A stretch of DNA of 64,000 bases from an uncultured Eubacteriales bacterium (GCA_934454845.1 CAKSGV010000009.1:1-64000), one strand, 5' to 3'; positions 44,585 through 53,184 are shown, counted from the stretch's first letter. Notes: generated by a model not told the origin, from the sequence alone. Program-made: numbers and translations.

Positions 44585-45771
44585 TGACGGACATCTTAAT
44601 AAAACTTTTTGTAAAGCAAGGCAAAAGCAGCGATAAAAAAGCTTTAAGAAAACAGTACGGAACCCTCGGCTCTTATGTGGGCATCTTCTGTAACTTCCTT
44701 TTAGGCTTTTTTAAAATTCTTATAGGTATTATCACTTCAAGTATCTCTGTTACGGCTGACGGTCTTAACAATATGTCCGATATCGGCTCTTCGGTGATAA
44801 CGCTTATAGGCTTCAGGCTGTCCGATAAGCCTGCCGACCGAGAGCATCCTTTCGGCCACGGAAGAATGGAATATGTTTCGGCGTTTACCGTTTCTCTTAT
44901 TATTTTAACAGTCGGTGCGGAGCTGCTTATTTCTTCGGTAAAAAAGCTGTTTTCGGGAAATTTGCCAGATAATAAGCCGTGGTACCTCTTCGCGATACTT
45001 GTTTTTTCGATACTTTTAAAACTCTGGCTTTCTTTTTTTAACAGGAAATTAAGCAAAAAAATAGACTCTTCCGCTTTGCTTGCCGCCGCCAAAGACAGCG
45101 AAAGCGACTGCATTTCCACCCTTGCCGTTTTGATTTCCGCGGTCATTGTAAGATTTGTAAATGTTCCTTTCGATCTCGACAGCGCAATGGCTTCGCTCGT
45201 TTCGCTGTTTATCATTAAATCGGGCATTTCCTCCGCAAAAGGCGTGCTTGATGAAATTCTCGGAAAGCCTCCAGAGGAAGAAACGGTTAAAGAGCTTGAA
45301 AGCGAGATTATGAAGTTTGACGGATTTTTGGGAGTCCACGATCTGCTCGTTCACGATTACGGTCCGGGAAGAAAATTTGCCTCTGTTCATGTGGAAGTGC
45401 CGCAGGAGGCGGATATAGTTTCAACTCACGAAAAAATAGACCTTTGTGAAAGGCTGGTCACAGAAAAAACAGGGATAAGCCTTGTTATACATATGGATCC
45501 CGTTGACACTAACGACGAAAATGTCAAAAAAGCAAAATCACAACTGATAAGGGTAATTCATGCTATCGATAAAAGACTTGATCTTCACGATTTTCGAATG
45601 ACCCCCTCTTCAAAGCTGCGCACAAATCTTATTTTTGATGTGGTAGTTCCTCAGAATTTTGAAATGAGTAAAAAAGAGCTGATAAGCACGATAAATGCCG
45701 GAGCAAAAGCCTGTGATCCGTCTTACCACTGCATTGTTACTATAGACAGGGATTTTACAGGCAAATTATGA
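44584..45771 (+). CDS. Cation diffusion facilitator family transporter
   Basis: 395 residues with six membrane segments in the first 240 residues and a C-terminal cytoplasmic domain. Metal motifs ADGLNNMSDIGSS (about 60) and HPFGHGRMEYV (about 83). The C-terminal part is long (FDVVVPQNFEMSKKEL), with His residues (YHCIVTID). Zn, Mn or Fe export are possible. Its ATG overlaps the ddl stop by one base. Confidence 0.92.
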   Translation: MTDILIKLFVKQGKSSDKKALRKQYGTLGSYVGIFCNFLLGFFKILIGIITSSISVTADGLNNMSDIGSSVITLIGFRLSDKPADREHPFGHGRMEYVSAFTVSLIILTVGAELLISSVKKLFSGNLPDNKPWYLFAILVFSILLKLWLSFFNRKLSKKIDSSALLAAAKDSESDCISTLAVLISAVIVRFVNVPFDLDSAMASLVSLFIIKSGISSAKGVLDEILGKPPEEETVKELESEIMKFDGFLGVHDLLVHDYGPGRKFASVHVEVPQEADIVSTHEKIDLCERLVTEKTGISLVIHMDPVDTNDENVKKAKSQLIRVIHAIDKRLDLHDFRMTPSSKLRTNLIFDVVVPQNFEMSKKELISTINAGAKACDPSYHCIVTIDRDFTGKL

Positions 45772-45867
45772 AAATAAGCCTATTTAAGCTTTTTACTTAA
45801 TTTTATTAAATAAAATTGCAAATGAGCTTTAAATTTGCCGAATTTTTCAAAATAAAATGAAATTTAG

Positions 45868-45896
45868 TTGACTAAACTTAAATTTTTTATTATAAT
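45868..45896 (+). promoter_or_regulatory. Promoter of the amino acid importer
   Basis: TTGACT (45868-45873), 17-base spacer, TATAAT (45891-45896). Confidence 0.75.
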
Positions 45897-45942
45897 AAAT
45901 CAGTAAAATTTAATTCATAAGTTTATGAAAGGATCGTTTTTT

Positions 45943-46722
45943 ATGAAAAAGTTTATTGCTCTTTTAATGAGCGTGCTTATGCTCTCAGCCGTTTTCGCAG
46001 GCTGCGGAGAAAAGAAAGAAGACGGTAAGAAAGACAACAAATCATCCAAAGTTTGGGTAATCGCTACAGATACTGCGTTCAATCCCTTTGAGTACACCGA
46101 TGCTTCGGGTAACTTTGTAGGTATAGACGTTGATGTCCTTGCAGCTATCGCAAAGGATCAGAAATTTGAATATAAGCTCAATTCCCTCGGTTGGGACGCA
46201 TCTATTGCCGCTTGCCAGGCAGGCCAGGCTGACGCTATGATTGCAGGCGCTTCTATCACTGAGAAAAGAAAGAACGAAGGCTGGATATTCTCCGACGGTT
46301 ATTATACCGCTACTCAGTGCATGACAGTTGCAAAAGATTCCGACATCAAATCTTTTGATGATATCAAAGGCAAAACAGTAGCCGTTAAAACAGGCACTAT
46401 GGGTGCAACTTACGCTGAAAGCCTTAAGGATAAATACGGATTTAAGATCACCTATCTTGAAGACTCCCCGACAGTTTATCAAACTGTTATCGGCGGCCAG
46501 GCGGCAGCTCTCTTTGAAGATACCCCTGTTATGAAGGCTTCTATCAAGAGCGGCGACCTTGCGCTTAAAGTCATTGAGAGCTCCGAAAACGAAGGCGCTC
46601 CTTACGGTCTTGCAATATTCAACAAGGATAATCAGGAATTTCTCGATCTCTTTAATGCAGGTCTTAAAAACATCAAGGCAAGCGGAGAGTATGATAAAAT
46701 TATCGAGAAATATCTCGGCTGA
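45943..46722 (+). CDS. Polar amino acid ABC transporter substrate-binding lipoprotein
   Basis: 259 residues from the ATG at 45943 (AAAGGA upstream). Lipobox VFAGC. Family 3 binding protein: ATDTAFNPFEYTDASGNFVG, then AIAKDQKFEY, DAMIAGASITEKR. Basic or polar amino acids (glutamine, arginine, cystine) are typical ligands; the sequence does not fix which. A hairpin follows (46754-46789) before the permease gene, which could keep more message for this protein. Confidence 0.92.
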   Translation: MKKFIALLMSVLMLSAVFAGCGEKKEDGKKDNKSSKVWVIATDTAFNPFEYTDASGNFVGIDVDVLAAIAKDQKFEYKLNSLGWDASIAACQAGQADAMIAGASITEKRKNEGWIFSDGYYTATQCMTVAKDSDIKSFDDIKGKTVAVKTGTMGATYAESLKDKYGFKITYLEDSPTVYQTVIGGQAAALFEDTPVMKASIKSGDLALKVIESSENEGAPYGLAIFNKDNQEFLDLFNAGLKNIKASGEYDKIIEKYLG

Positions 46723-46753
46723 TAATCTTTACTCTTTTAGTTAAAATATAGTT

Positions 46754-46789
46754 GCGGAGCACCGTAGGAAAATGCGGTGTTCCGCTTTT
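46754..46789 (+). terminator. Intercistronic hairpin after the binding-protein gene
   Basis: Stem GCGGAGCACCG / CGGTGTTCCGC with a 10-base loop and TTTT. Partial terminator or mRNA-stabiliser between the binding-protein gene and the permease. Confidence 0.7.
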
Positions 46790-46813
46790 GTCACGAAAGG
46801 AGGAACCGTTCCG

Positions 46814-47482
46814 ATGTGGAGTATTATTACCGATTACGGCCATTTGCTTCTGCGGGCTATGGGCAAAACTTTGTTGCTTGCCCTTTGCGGCCTGTTTTTC
46901 GCATGCATATTAGGTCTTTTCTTCGGAATTTTAAGCGTTCTGAAAAATAAAGTAAGCAGAGCGATTGCTACCGTATTCGTTGATGTTATACGAGGCGTCC
47001 CGATGATAGTCCTCGCTTTCTTCATTTATTTCGGTATCCCTTATTTTTTCAAAAATTATCTGAATTCGCCTATCACCCTTTCAGGTCTTCAGGCAGGTAC
47101 GATAGCGCTCGCGCTTAACTGCGGCGCTTATATGGCCGAGATCATAAGAGCGGGTATCCAATCTGTCGATAAAGGTCAGATGGAGGCGGCGAGAAGTCTC
47201 GGCCTTACTTATTCAAAAGCTATGAGCAAGGTCGTTATGCCGCAGGCTATCAAAACTATGATACCGAGCATTATCAACCAGTTTATTATCACTCTTAAGG
47301 ATACCTCTATTCTTTCGGTTATAGGCTTCCCGGAGCTCGTAAATTCCGCTAAGAATATTATTTCGATAACTTTCAAGTCTTTCCAGACCTGGCTTATCGT
47401 CGGTATTATGTACTTTATAATCATTGAGATCCTTTCAAAGATTGCGAAAAAACTTGAAAGGAGGCTTAACCGTGGCCGTTAA
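46814..47482 (+). CDS. Polar amino acid ABC transporter permease
   Basis: 222 residues from the ATG at 46814 (AAAGGAGGA upstream). HisM/GlnP type with five membrane segments and the EAA loop [18 protein letters not shown] (about 134-151). Overlaps the ATPase gene by 11 bases. Confidence 0.93.
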   Translation: MWSIITDYGHLLLRAMGKTLLLALCGLFFACILGLFFGILSVLKNKVSRAIATVFVDVIRGVPMIVLAFFIYFGIPYFFKNYLNSPITLSGLQAGTIALALNCGAYMAEIIRAGIQSVDKGQMEAARSLGLTYSKAMSKVVMPQAIKTMIPSIINQFIITLKDTSILSVIGFPELVNSAKNIISITFKSFQTWLIVGIMYFIIIEILSKIAKKLERRLNRGR

Positions 47483-48218
47483 TAAAGAAAATGTTAAAAT
47501 TCATGTTGAGTCGCTCAAAAAATATTTTGATAAATTAAGCGTTCTTGAAGATATCTCCACAGATATTTATGAGGGCGAAGTTGTCGTTATTATCGGGCCC
47601 TCGGGCAGCGGTAAGTCCACATTCCTGAGATGTATGAACAGACTTGAAGATATTACCGACGGCACTATTATTGTTGACGGTTATAATATCTCCGATAAAA
47701 AGGTGGATATAAATAAGGTAAGAGAAAATATCGGAATGGTTTTTCAACACTTCAATCTCTTTAAAAATCTTTCTGTTATCGATAACCTTATGCTTGCCCC
47801 TGTTCAGCTTAAAAAGAAAACTAAGGATGAAGCAAGAGAGCTCGCTCTCAATATGCTTAAAAAGGTCGGTCTTGAAGACAAGGCAGATGTTTTCCCGTCG
47901 AAGCTTTCGGGCGGACAGAAGCAGCGCGTAGCTATTGCGCGCGCGCTTTGTATGAACCCCGATATTATGCTTTTTGATGAGCCAACAAGTGCGCTTGATC
48001 CCGAAATGGTAGGAGAAGTACTCAATGTTATGAAACAGCTCGCTGCCGACGGTATGACCATGGTGATCGTAACCCACGAAATAGGCTTTGCAAAAGAGGT
48101 TGCGGATAGGGTAATATTTATGGACGGCGGATTTATAGTCGAAGAGGGAACCCCCGATGAAGTTATAAATCATCCTCAAGCCCAAAGAACCATTGATTTT
48201 TTGAATAAGGTTTTATAA
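47472..48218 (+). CDS. Polar amino acid ABC transporter ATP-binding protein
   Basis: 248 residues from a GTG at 47472 behind AAGGAGG. Walker [13 protein letters not shown], signature LSGGQKQR, Walker [17 protein letters not shown]-loop VTHE. GlnQ type. Third gene of the importer, ending just before a terminator. Confidence 0.94.
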   Translation: MAVNKENVKIHVESLKKYFDKLSVLEDISTDIYEGEVVVIIGPSGSGKSTFLRCMNRLEDITDGTIIVDGYNISDKKVDINKVRENIGMVFQHFNLFKNLSVIDNLMLAPVQLKKKTKDEARELALNMLKKVGLEDKADVFPSKLSGGQKQRVAIARALCMNPDIMLFDEPTSALDPEMVGEVLNVMKQLAADGMTMVIVTHEIGFAKEVADRVIFMDGGFIVEEGTPDEVINHPQAQRTIDFLNKVL

Positions 48219-48223
48219 AAGCT

Positions 48224-48253
48224 AAAGACTCTCTGAATAAGAGAGTCTTTAAT
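48224..48253 (+). terminator. Terminator of the amino acid importer
   Basis: 10-bp stem AAAGACTCTC / GAGAGTCTTT with a 7-base loop, ending TTTAATTT. Confidence 0.85.
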
Positions 48254-48254
48254 T

Positions 48255-48320
48255 TCGTAAAAGCCCTGCCTTTCGGCTTAAGGGAAGCGACACGGCGCAA
48301 GCCGTGACAAAAAGGGAAAA
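48255..48320. other. GC-rich structured segment of unknown role
   Basis: Within an AT-rich gap this part holds a perfect CACGGC-GCAA-GCCGTG hairpin (48291-48306, with a GNRA-like loop) and a weaker CCCTGCC...GGCTTAAGGG fold just before. It is not coding in any convincing frame and lacks a terminator T-run. It lies between the importer terminator and the end of the minus-strand small RNA. Confidence 0.45.
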
Positions 48321-48335
48321 AATATATAGTTGACT

Positions 48336-48368
48336 AAAAAAAACAGCCGCAGAAACACACTGCGACTG
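48336..48368 (-). terminator. Terminator of the three-repeat RNA
   Basis: Minus strand CAGTCGCAG, 7-base loop, CTGCGGCTG (9 bp with one G-T), then TTTTTTTT. Confidence 0.85.
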
Positions 48369-48611
48369 ACTTTATTTTTTAATTGATTTATATATATTAA
48401 ATTTTCCGATACTTTAAATTATTTGTACATCGGACCCACCTATTTCTTTTATTTGATTTGATGCTTTAATCTTAGAGTTAACATTCAAATCACCTTTTGG
48501 AAAATTTTAAAATTCGTAATATTTGGGCTTTACATACCCATCGGACTCAATCCTTTCTGAATTTACGAAACAAGCTTAACTATCCTTCGGACTCACCTCT
48601 TTCTTTTTTCT
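48336..48611 (-). ncRNA. Putative small RNA with three repeats
   Basis: On the minus strand a perfect-consensus promoter and an intrinsic terminator bracket about 276 bases with no gene. Three units share a purine-rich lead, GAGTCCGA or GGGTCCGA, and a TAA 8-10 bases on (cores at 48594-48587, 48548-48541 and 48437-48430). Two are SD-like followed by ATG and a stop after three codons. A further tiny frame, MLTLRLKHQIK, lies between. I match it to no known RNA. It could be a regulatory RNA, a ribosome-site decoy or a carrier of micro-peptides. Confidence 0.6.
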
Positions 48612-48617
48612 GTCTTT

Positions 48618-48646
48618 ATTATAATGCAAACTGCATTATTTGTCAA
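48618..48646 (-). promoter_or_regulatory. Promoter of the three-repeat RNA
   Basis: Minus strand TTGACA (48646-48641), 17-base spacer, TATAAT (48623-48618): perfect consensus. The spacer and -10 contain the inverted repeat AATGCAGTTTGCATT. Confidence 0.85.
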
Positions 48647-48714
48647 GTGTTTTTTAAAAACTTTTGTGTAAATTAATTAAAAACTTTAAATTTCCCGCTT
48701 TTTTATCTAAACTG

Positions 48715-48743
48715 TTGACTAATATAAAAATTTGGATTAAAAT
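48715..48743 (+). promoter_or_regulatory. Promoter of the DUF1292 gene
   Basis: TTGACT (48715-48720), 17-base spacer, TAAAAT (48738-48743), about 22 bases before the AGGAG site. Confidence 0.65.
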
Positions 48744-48770
48744 ATAGTAAAACAAAAAAAGGAGAAAATT

Positions 48771-49082
48771 ATGAGTGAAGATATAAATAATGAGGCGTAT
48801 GATCCCGATCTTATCACATTATCCGATGATGAGGGAAAGGAATACACATTTGAAGTATTAGACGCTATTGAAACAGATGAAAGCAGATATCTCGCCTTGC
48901 TTCCTACCTATGAGGATCCGAAAAAAATGCTCGAAGATTCCGGGGAATTGGTAATAGTCAAAGTAGAAGAAGAAAACGGCGAGGAATACTACTGCGAGAT
49001 TGAAGACGACGACGAATATGAAACTATCGCCGACGCTTTTGTAGACAGACTTGAAGATTTTTTTGAAATCGACGAAAAATAA
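48771..49082 (+). CDS. DUF1292 (YrzB-like) acidic protein
   Basis: 103 residues, strongly acidic. The family text DEGKEYTFEVLDAIETDESRY and DDEYETIADAFVDRLEDF is visible. In other Firmicutes DUF1292 genes sit near yrrL/yrzL; the role is unknown. GGAGAAAATT precedes the ATG. The promoter of the following 6S RNA is inside its last codons. Confidence 0.9.
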   Translation: MSEDINNEAYDPDLITLSDDEGKEYTFEVLDAIETDESRYLALLPTYEDPKKMLEDSGELVIVKVEEENGEEYYCEIEDDDEYETIADAFVDRLEDFFEIDEK

Positions 49083-49090
49083 CATATAAT
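49063..49090 (+). promoter_or_regulatory. 6S RNA promoter
   Basis: TTGAAA (49063-49068), 16-base spacer, TATAAT (49085-49090); the -35 is inside the DUF1292 gene. Confidence 0.6.
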
Positions 49091-49097
49091 ATAATAT

Positions 49098-49285
49098 CCT
49101 GCCCTGTTCGCGAATCGATGCTGTTATAACCCTACAAGCTTTATTAAAGGAGTCAGGTTTCGGGCGGCGGGCCTGCAGACCTCCCGCGGCGGTGCCGAGT
49201 TCGGAAGAAGGGAGCGCGAAACCGTTCGACAGACATCCACCTGGATTAATTTCAGGTTATTAAAAGCCGTTACGGCAGGGCGGGA
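49098..49285 (+). ncRNA. ssrS: 6S RNA
   Basis: About 188 bases. The 5' CCTGCCCTG (49098-49106) pairs with 3' CAGGGCGGG (49276-49284); CTGTTCGC at the 5' side and ACATCCACCTGGATTA to the 3' side match the E. coli 6S layout (ATGTTCGC, ACATTCACCTTGAACC), and TGCCGAGTTCGGAAGAAGGG sits near the central region. 6S RNA mimics an open promoter and binds sigma-A RNA polymerase in stationary phase. Identity is from consensus features, not a covariance search. Confidence 0.82.
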
Positions 49286-49308
49286 TCTCATTAAAAGGAG
49301 AAAACTTT

Positions 49309-49878
49309 ATGAAAAAATCCGTTAAAATAACCATTATTGTAGTTGCGATTGTCGCCGTTTTGGCGCTGATTATCGGCGGTACTTACAACAGCCTTTATTC
49401 AAAAAGAGAATCAGTTGAAAATGCAAGATCGGATATCTCGACACAGATCCAGCGCAGAGCAGACCTTATCCCCAATTTTGTTAATTCCGTAAAAGGTTAC
49501 ACGAAATACGAGGGCGATACCTATAAAGCTGTAACCGAGGCGAGAGCTTCGGTAGGAAATGCCAAAACCACCGAAGAGCAGCAGAATGCTAACGATGAAC
49601 TTAACCGCGCGATAGATGTATGGGTAAATGCTGTAACCGAAAATTATCCTGAGCTTAAAGCGGACAGTCAGTTTACAGCTCTTCAGGATGAGCTTGCCGG
49701 TACAGAAAGCAGAATTGCAACTGCAAGAAAAGACTTTAACAAAACAGTCAAGGAATACAACACTTCTGTCGGAAAATTCCCTAAAAATATAATTGCTTCT
49801 ATGTTCGGCTTTGAAAAAGAGGCTTATTTTGAGGGAACTGCCGATTCTTCATCCGTTCCGCAGGTAAGCTTTGATTAA
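49309..49878 (+). CDS. LemA family protein
   Basis: 189 residues: one N-terminal membrane helix (about 5-27) with the rest (YNSLYSKRESVENARSDIS, IQRRADLIPNFVNSVKGYT, EYNTSVGKFPKNIIASM) a helical bundle outside or at the membrane. LemA is often next to a TPM-domain gene, as here (2 bases away). The family's function is poorly known. Confidence 0.93.
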   Translation: MKKSVKITIIVVAIVAVLALIIGGTYNSLYSKRESVENARSDISTQIQRRADLIPNFVNSVKGYTKYEGDTYKAVTEARASVGNAKTTEEQQNANDELNRAIDVWVNAVTENYPELKADSQFTALQDELAGTESRIATARKDFNKTVKEYNTSVGKFPKNIIASMFGFEKEAYFEGTADSSSVPQVSFD

Positions 49879-49880
49879 TT

Positions 49881-50684
49881 ATGAAGAAAAACTTTAAAAA
49901 ATTCTCGGGGCTGTTAGCTCTGTTCCTTGTCATCCAGGTGTTTTTCTGCTCTTGCTCGGAATCCAAAAAATATCCTGACGCCACTAAGGAATTTTTTGTA
50001 AACGATTTTGCAAATGTTTTATCCGATTCCACCAAAAGCGAAATAATATCCCGCTCGGCAGCGCTTTCGGAAAACAAAGAAGTCAAAGCGCAGGCGGTCG
50101 TCGTCACCGTAAAAGACACGGGAGACGAAGAGATATCCGACTATGCACTTAATCTCGGAAGAGAATGGGGAGTCGGCGACAGCGAAAAGAATAACGGCGT
50201 GATGATAGTGCTCGCAACGGAGCAAAGAGAAATTCAGATCTCCGTGGGATACGGACTCGAGGGCGCTATTCCTGACAGCAAAGCCGGAAGAATTATAGAT
50301 ACTTACGGAATTCCGTACCTTAAAAAAGACGATTTTGACAAAGGCGTTCTCGAAATTTACCGCTCGGTAATAAACGAGATATGTATCGAATACGGACTTG
50401 AGTACGACGAAAGCTACACGCCTATCGATATGCTCGAATCCTCAAATTCCGACAGCAAAACTTCTTATTCAAAAAAGGTACTTATTTATTGGTTAGCTTT
50501 AATCGCGGTTGTCGCGATAATAGTGCTGATATTCGGTAAAAACTCGATAATATTCTTCGGCGGCGGATCTCGCGGAGGCTTTTTCGGAGGTTCTGGCTTC
50601 GGCAAAGGCTCCGGCGGATTTTCGGGAGGATTTTCCGGCGGAGGAGGCTCTTTCGGAGGCGGAGGGGCAGGCAGAGGATTTTAA
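49881..50684 (+). CDS. TPM-domain (YgcG-type) protein
   Basis: 267 residues: lipobox-like FCSC at the end of a signal peptide, a TPM domain (VNDFANVLSDSTKSEII, VSVGYGLEG read as QISVGYGLEGAIPDSKAG), a membrane helix (about 199-218), and a Gly/Ser/Phe-rich tail typical of YgcG. Forms a two-gene unit with LemA; proposed roles are in membrane-protein repair or phosphatase activity, not certain. Confidence 0.92.
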   Translation: MKKNFKKFSGLLALFLVIQVFFCSCSESKKYPDATKEFFVNDFANVLSDSTKSEIISRSAALSENKEVKAQAVVVTVKDTGDEEISDYALNLGREWGVGDSEKNNGVMIVLATEQREIQISVGYGLEGAIPDSKAGRIIDTYGIPYLKKDDFDKGVLEIYRSVINEICIEYGLEYDESYTPIDMLESSNSDSKTSYSKKVLIYWLALIAVVAIIVLIFGKNSIIFFGGGSRGGFFGGSGFGKGSGGFSGGFSGGGGSFGGGGAGRGF

Positions 50685-50706
50685 TTTAAAAAAATTAAAA
50701 AAAGTA

Positions 50707-50735
50707 TTGACAAATATACTAACCTATGATATAAT
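50707..50735 (+). promoter_or_regulatory. 5S rRNA promoter
   Basis: Perfect TTGACA (50707-50712), 17-base spacer, TATAAT (50730-50735). Confidence 0.85.
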
Positions 50736-50741
50736 CTTTTT

Positions 50742-50760
50742 GTTGCCTGATCAGGGCAAC
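50742..50760 (+). repeat. 5S precursor leader hairpin
   Basis: GTTGCC-TGATCAG-GGCAAC hairpin between the 5S promoter and the mature 5S, probably part of the precursor used in maturation. Confidence 0.6.
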
Positions 50761-50766
50761 AAAATA

Positions 50767-50882
<116 letters not shown>

Positions 50883-50887
50883 ATTTC

Positions 50888-50919
50888 AAGACCTGATGAT
50901 TTCTCATCAGGTCTTTTTT
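50888..50919. terminator. Terminator of 5S rRNA
   Basis: 12-bp stem AAGACCTGATGA / TCATCAGGTCTT then TTTTTT. Just ahead lies the end of a minus-strand small gene, so it may serve both directions. Confidence 0.88.
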
Positions 50920-50923
50920 GAAT

Positions 50924-51109
50924 TTATTCTTTAAAGAATTCGTTTTCTTTCGGCAGTCCCTGCGCTATATGCGGAAATTCGTTATCCGATTCGGCGGTAG
51001 GCTGAATATTATAAGTGCCGTATTTATTTAACAGATCGAACACATCATGCGGCTGACCGTGCACCGCTGTGGAAGACGGAGTTAACCTTATTTTCTTTCT
51101 TTTTTTCAT
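50924..51109 (-). CDS. Small basic-N-terminus protein, conserved-looking, unknown
   Basis: 61 residues: a KKRKK start, then TPSSTAVHGQPHDVFDLLNK and YGTYNIQPTAESDNEFPHIA. A GGGGTG ribosome site lies eight bases before the ATG. The composition and strong site suggest a real gene; no family recognised. Confidence 0.65.
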   Translation of the reverse strand: MKKRKKIRLTPSSTAVHGQPHDVFDLLNKYGTYNIQPTAESDNEFPHIAQGLPKENEFFKE

Positions 51110-51167
51110 ATCTTCACCCCTATAATATTATTTCCTATAAAAAAATTAATAATCTTTTGGAGGAAAA

Positions 51168-51806
51168 ATGGCTGTAAATTACCAAATCGTTTTAGACGAA
51201 ACTTTAAAGAGCTTAAATCACACGCCATCATTGCTGCTCCACAGCTGCTGTGCTCCGTGTTCAAGCTATGTGCTTGAATATTTAAGCGAATATTTTAATA
51301 TAACGGTGCTTTACTATAACCCAAATATTTCATCATCCGAGGAATACGAAAAAAGAGCAGCCGAACTTAAAAGACTTATATCTTTAATGCAATTTAAAAA
51401 TCCCGTGAAAGTGCAAATTCTGCCCTTTACACCCGAAGATTATAATGATATAAAAAAATTAAGGCAAAATGACCGCGAGGGCGGCGAAGCCTGCTTTAAG
51501 TGCTATGAGCTAAGGCTTGATAAAACGGCACAATCGGCAAAAGCACAGGGATTTGACTATTTTACAACCACTCTTTCGATCTCACCGCTTAAAAATTCAC
51601 AGAAATTAAACGAAATAGGAAAAAAGCTCGCTGAAAACTATAAAGTGAATTATTTATTTTCGGATTTCAAGAAAAAAGACGGTTTTAAGCGCTCGGTTAT
51701 CCTTTCTGAAAAATATTCTCTTTACAGGCAGAATTACTGCGGCTGCGAATTTTCAAAAAAAGAGGCAAAGTTAAGAGAAAAAAACCGTGACAGTGCTTTG
51801 ACATAA
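51168..51806 (+). CDS. queH: Epoxyqueuosine reductase QueH
   Basis: Last step of queuosine synthesis. 212 residues with family Cys motifs: HSCCAPCSSYVLEY (about 25), CFKCYELRL (about 105) and CGCEFS near the C-terminus, which hold the iron-sulfur and adjacent metal. It lies 60 bases ahead of serS, whose promoter overlaps its stop. Confidence 0.94.
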   Translation: MAVNYQIVLDETLKSLNHTPSLLLHSCCAPCSSYVLEYLSEYFNITVLYYNPNISSSEEYEKRAAELKRLISLMQFKNPVKVQILPFTPEDYNDIKKLRQNDREGGEACFKCYELRLDKTAQSAKAQGFDYFTTTLSISPLKNSQKLNEIGKKLAENYKVNYLFSDFKKKDGFKRSVILSEKYSLYRQNYCGCEFSKKEAKLREKNRDSALT

Positions 51807-51826
51807 TTACAATGATATGATATAAT
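51798..51826 (+). promoter_or_regulatory. serS promoter
   Basis: TTGACA (51798-51803), 17-base spacer, TATAAT (51821-51826): perfect consensus, overlapping the queH stop codon. Confidence 0.8.
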
Positions 51827-51860
51827 TATTTTTAATAATGATGATATCGGAGGAAGTAAA

Positions 51861-53174
51861 TTGTTAGATATTAAATTTATTTGCGAAAATCAGGATCTGG
51901 TAAAAGAAAATATAAAGAAAAAATTCGAGGATTCAAAGCTTGGACTTGTTGACGAAATAGTTAAGCTCTACTCCGAAAAATGCGAGGCAAACAGCAGAGC
52001 AAACGAGCTTAGAGCCAACCGCAATAAAATAAGCCGCGAAATAGGCGTTTTGATGAGTCAGGGCAAAAAAGGCGAAGCCGAGGAAATGAAACAGCTTGTA
52101 TCAAAGCAGGCGGCCGAATTAAAAGAGCTTGAGCTAAAAGAAGAAGAGCTCGACAAAAAAGTTAAAGAAATTCAGATGAAAATCCCGAACATAGTTGATA
52201 AAAGCGTTCCGGTAGGAAAAGACGACAGCGAAAACGTGGAAGTCAAGCAGTTCGGCGAACAGACTCACCCTGATTTTGAAATCCCTTATCACACCGATAT
52301 TATGGCACTTTTCAACGGTATTGATAAAGACGCCGCCGGAAGAGTTGCAGGCGAAGGATTTTATTATCTTATGGGCGATATCGCGAGAATGCACTCCGCT
52401 GTGACAGCCTATGCCAGAGATTTTATGATAAATAAAGGATTTACTTACTGCATTCCTCCGTTTATGATAAGAAGCAAGGTCGTAACAGGTGTTATGAGCT
52501 TTGAGGAAATGGACGCGATGATGTATAAAATAGAGGGCGAAGACCTCTATCTTATAGGCACTTCCGAGCATTCGATGATAGGTAAATTTATCGATACGAT
52601 CACTCCCGAAGAGTCGCTTCCTCTTACCCTTACAAGCTATTCTCCCTGTTTCAGAAAAGAAAAGGGCGCGCACGGAATAGAAGAGCGCGGAATTTACAGA
52701 ATTCATCAGTTTGAAAAGCAGGAAATGATTGTAATCTGCAAGCCCGAAGAGAGTATGCAGTGGTTTGATAAAATGTGGAGCTATTCTGTAGAGCTTTTCA
52801 GAAGCCTTGATATTCCTGTAAGAACACTCGAATGCTGCACAGGCGATCTTGCCGATCTTAAGGTCAAATCCTATGATGTTGAGGCATGGAGCCCGAAGCA
52901 GAAGAAATACTTTGAAGTTTGCTCCTGCTCTAACTTAGGCGACGCGCAGGCAAGAAGACTCGGCATAAAAGTCCGCAAAGAAGACGGCTCTAAATATCTC
53001 GCTCACACTCTTAACAATACCGTTGTAGCACCCCCGAGAATGCTTATAGCACTTCTCGAAAACAACCTTTGCTTTGACGGTGAGTATTACAGTGTAAAGA
53101 TCCCCGAGGCTTTAAGACCTTATATGGGCGGAACAAAAGAAATCAAAGCGCTTAAAAAATACGAAACAAAATAA
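51861..53174 (+). CDS. serS: Seryl-tRNA synthetase
   Basis: Charges tRNA-Ser; class II, 437 residues. N-terminal coiled coil (about 30-110), motif 2 FRKEKGAHGIEERGIYRIHQF (with one more residue group after), motif 3 with NTVVAPPRMLIALLEN. The start is a TTG at 51861 after GGAGG. No T-box lies in the 30-base leader. Confidence 0.96.
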   Translation: MLDIKFICENQDLVKENIKKKFEDSKLGLVDEIVKLYSEKCEANSRANELRANRNKISREIGVLMSQGKKGEAEEMKQLVSKQAAELKELELKEEELDKKVKEIQMKIPNIVDKSVPVGKDDSENVEVKQFGEQTHPDFEIPYHTDIMALFNGIDKDAAGRVAGEGFYYLMGDIARMHSAVTAYARDFMINKGFTYCIPPFMIRSKVVTGVMSFEEMDAMMYKIEGEDLYLIGTSEHSMIGKFIDTITPEESLPLTLTSYSPCFRKEKGAHGIEERGIYRIHQFEKQEMIVICKPEESMQWFDKMWSYSVELFRSLDIPVRTLECCTGDLADLKVKSYDVEAWSPKQKKYFEVCSCSNLGDAQARRLGIKVRKEDGSKYLAHTLNNTVVAPPRMLIALLENNLCFDGEYYSVKIPEALRPYMGGTKEIKALKKYETK

Positions 53175-53184
53175 CAATTTTTCT

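Noticed and set aside
47535..48185. 216-codon minus-strand frame opposite the amino acid ABC ATPase
   Set aside because: It mirrors clear Walker and signature motifs on the plus strand; its own text looks random and lacks a ribosome site.
48420..48611. Three GTCCGA units as a CRISPR mini-array or IS ends
   Set aside because: Spacing is uneven (46 and 111 bases), similarity is limited to about 20 bases, and promoter plus terminator fit an RNA gene better; no transposase is near.
52134..52706. 190-codon minus-strand frame within serS
   Set aside because: The plus strand holds an intact seryl-tRNA synthetase; the antisense text has no recognisable domain.
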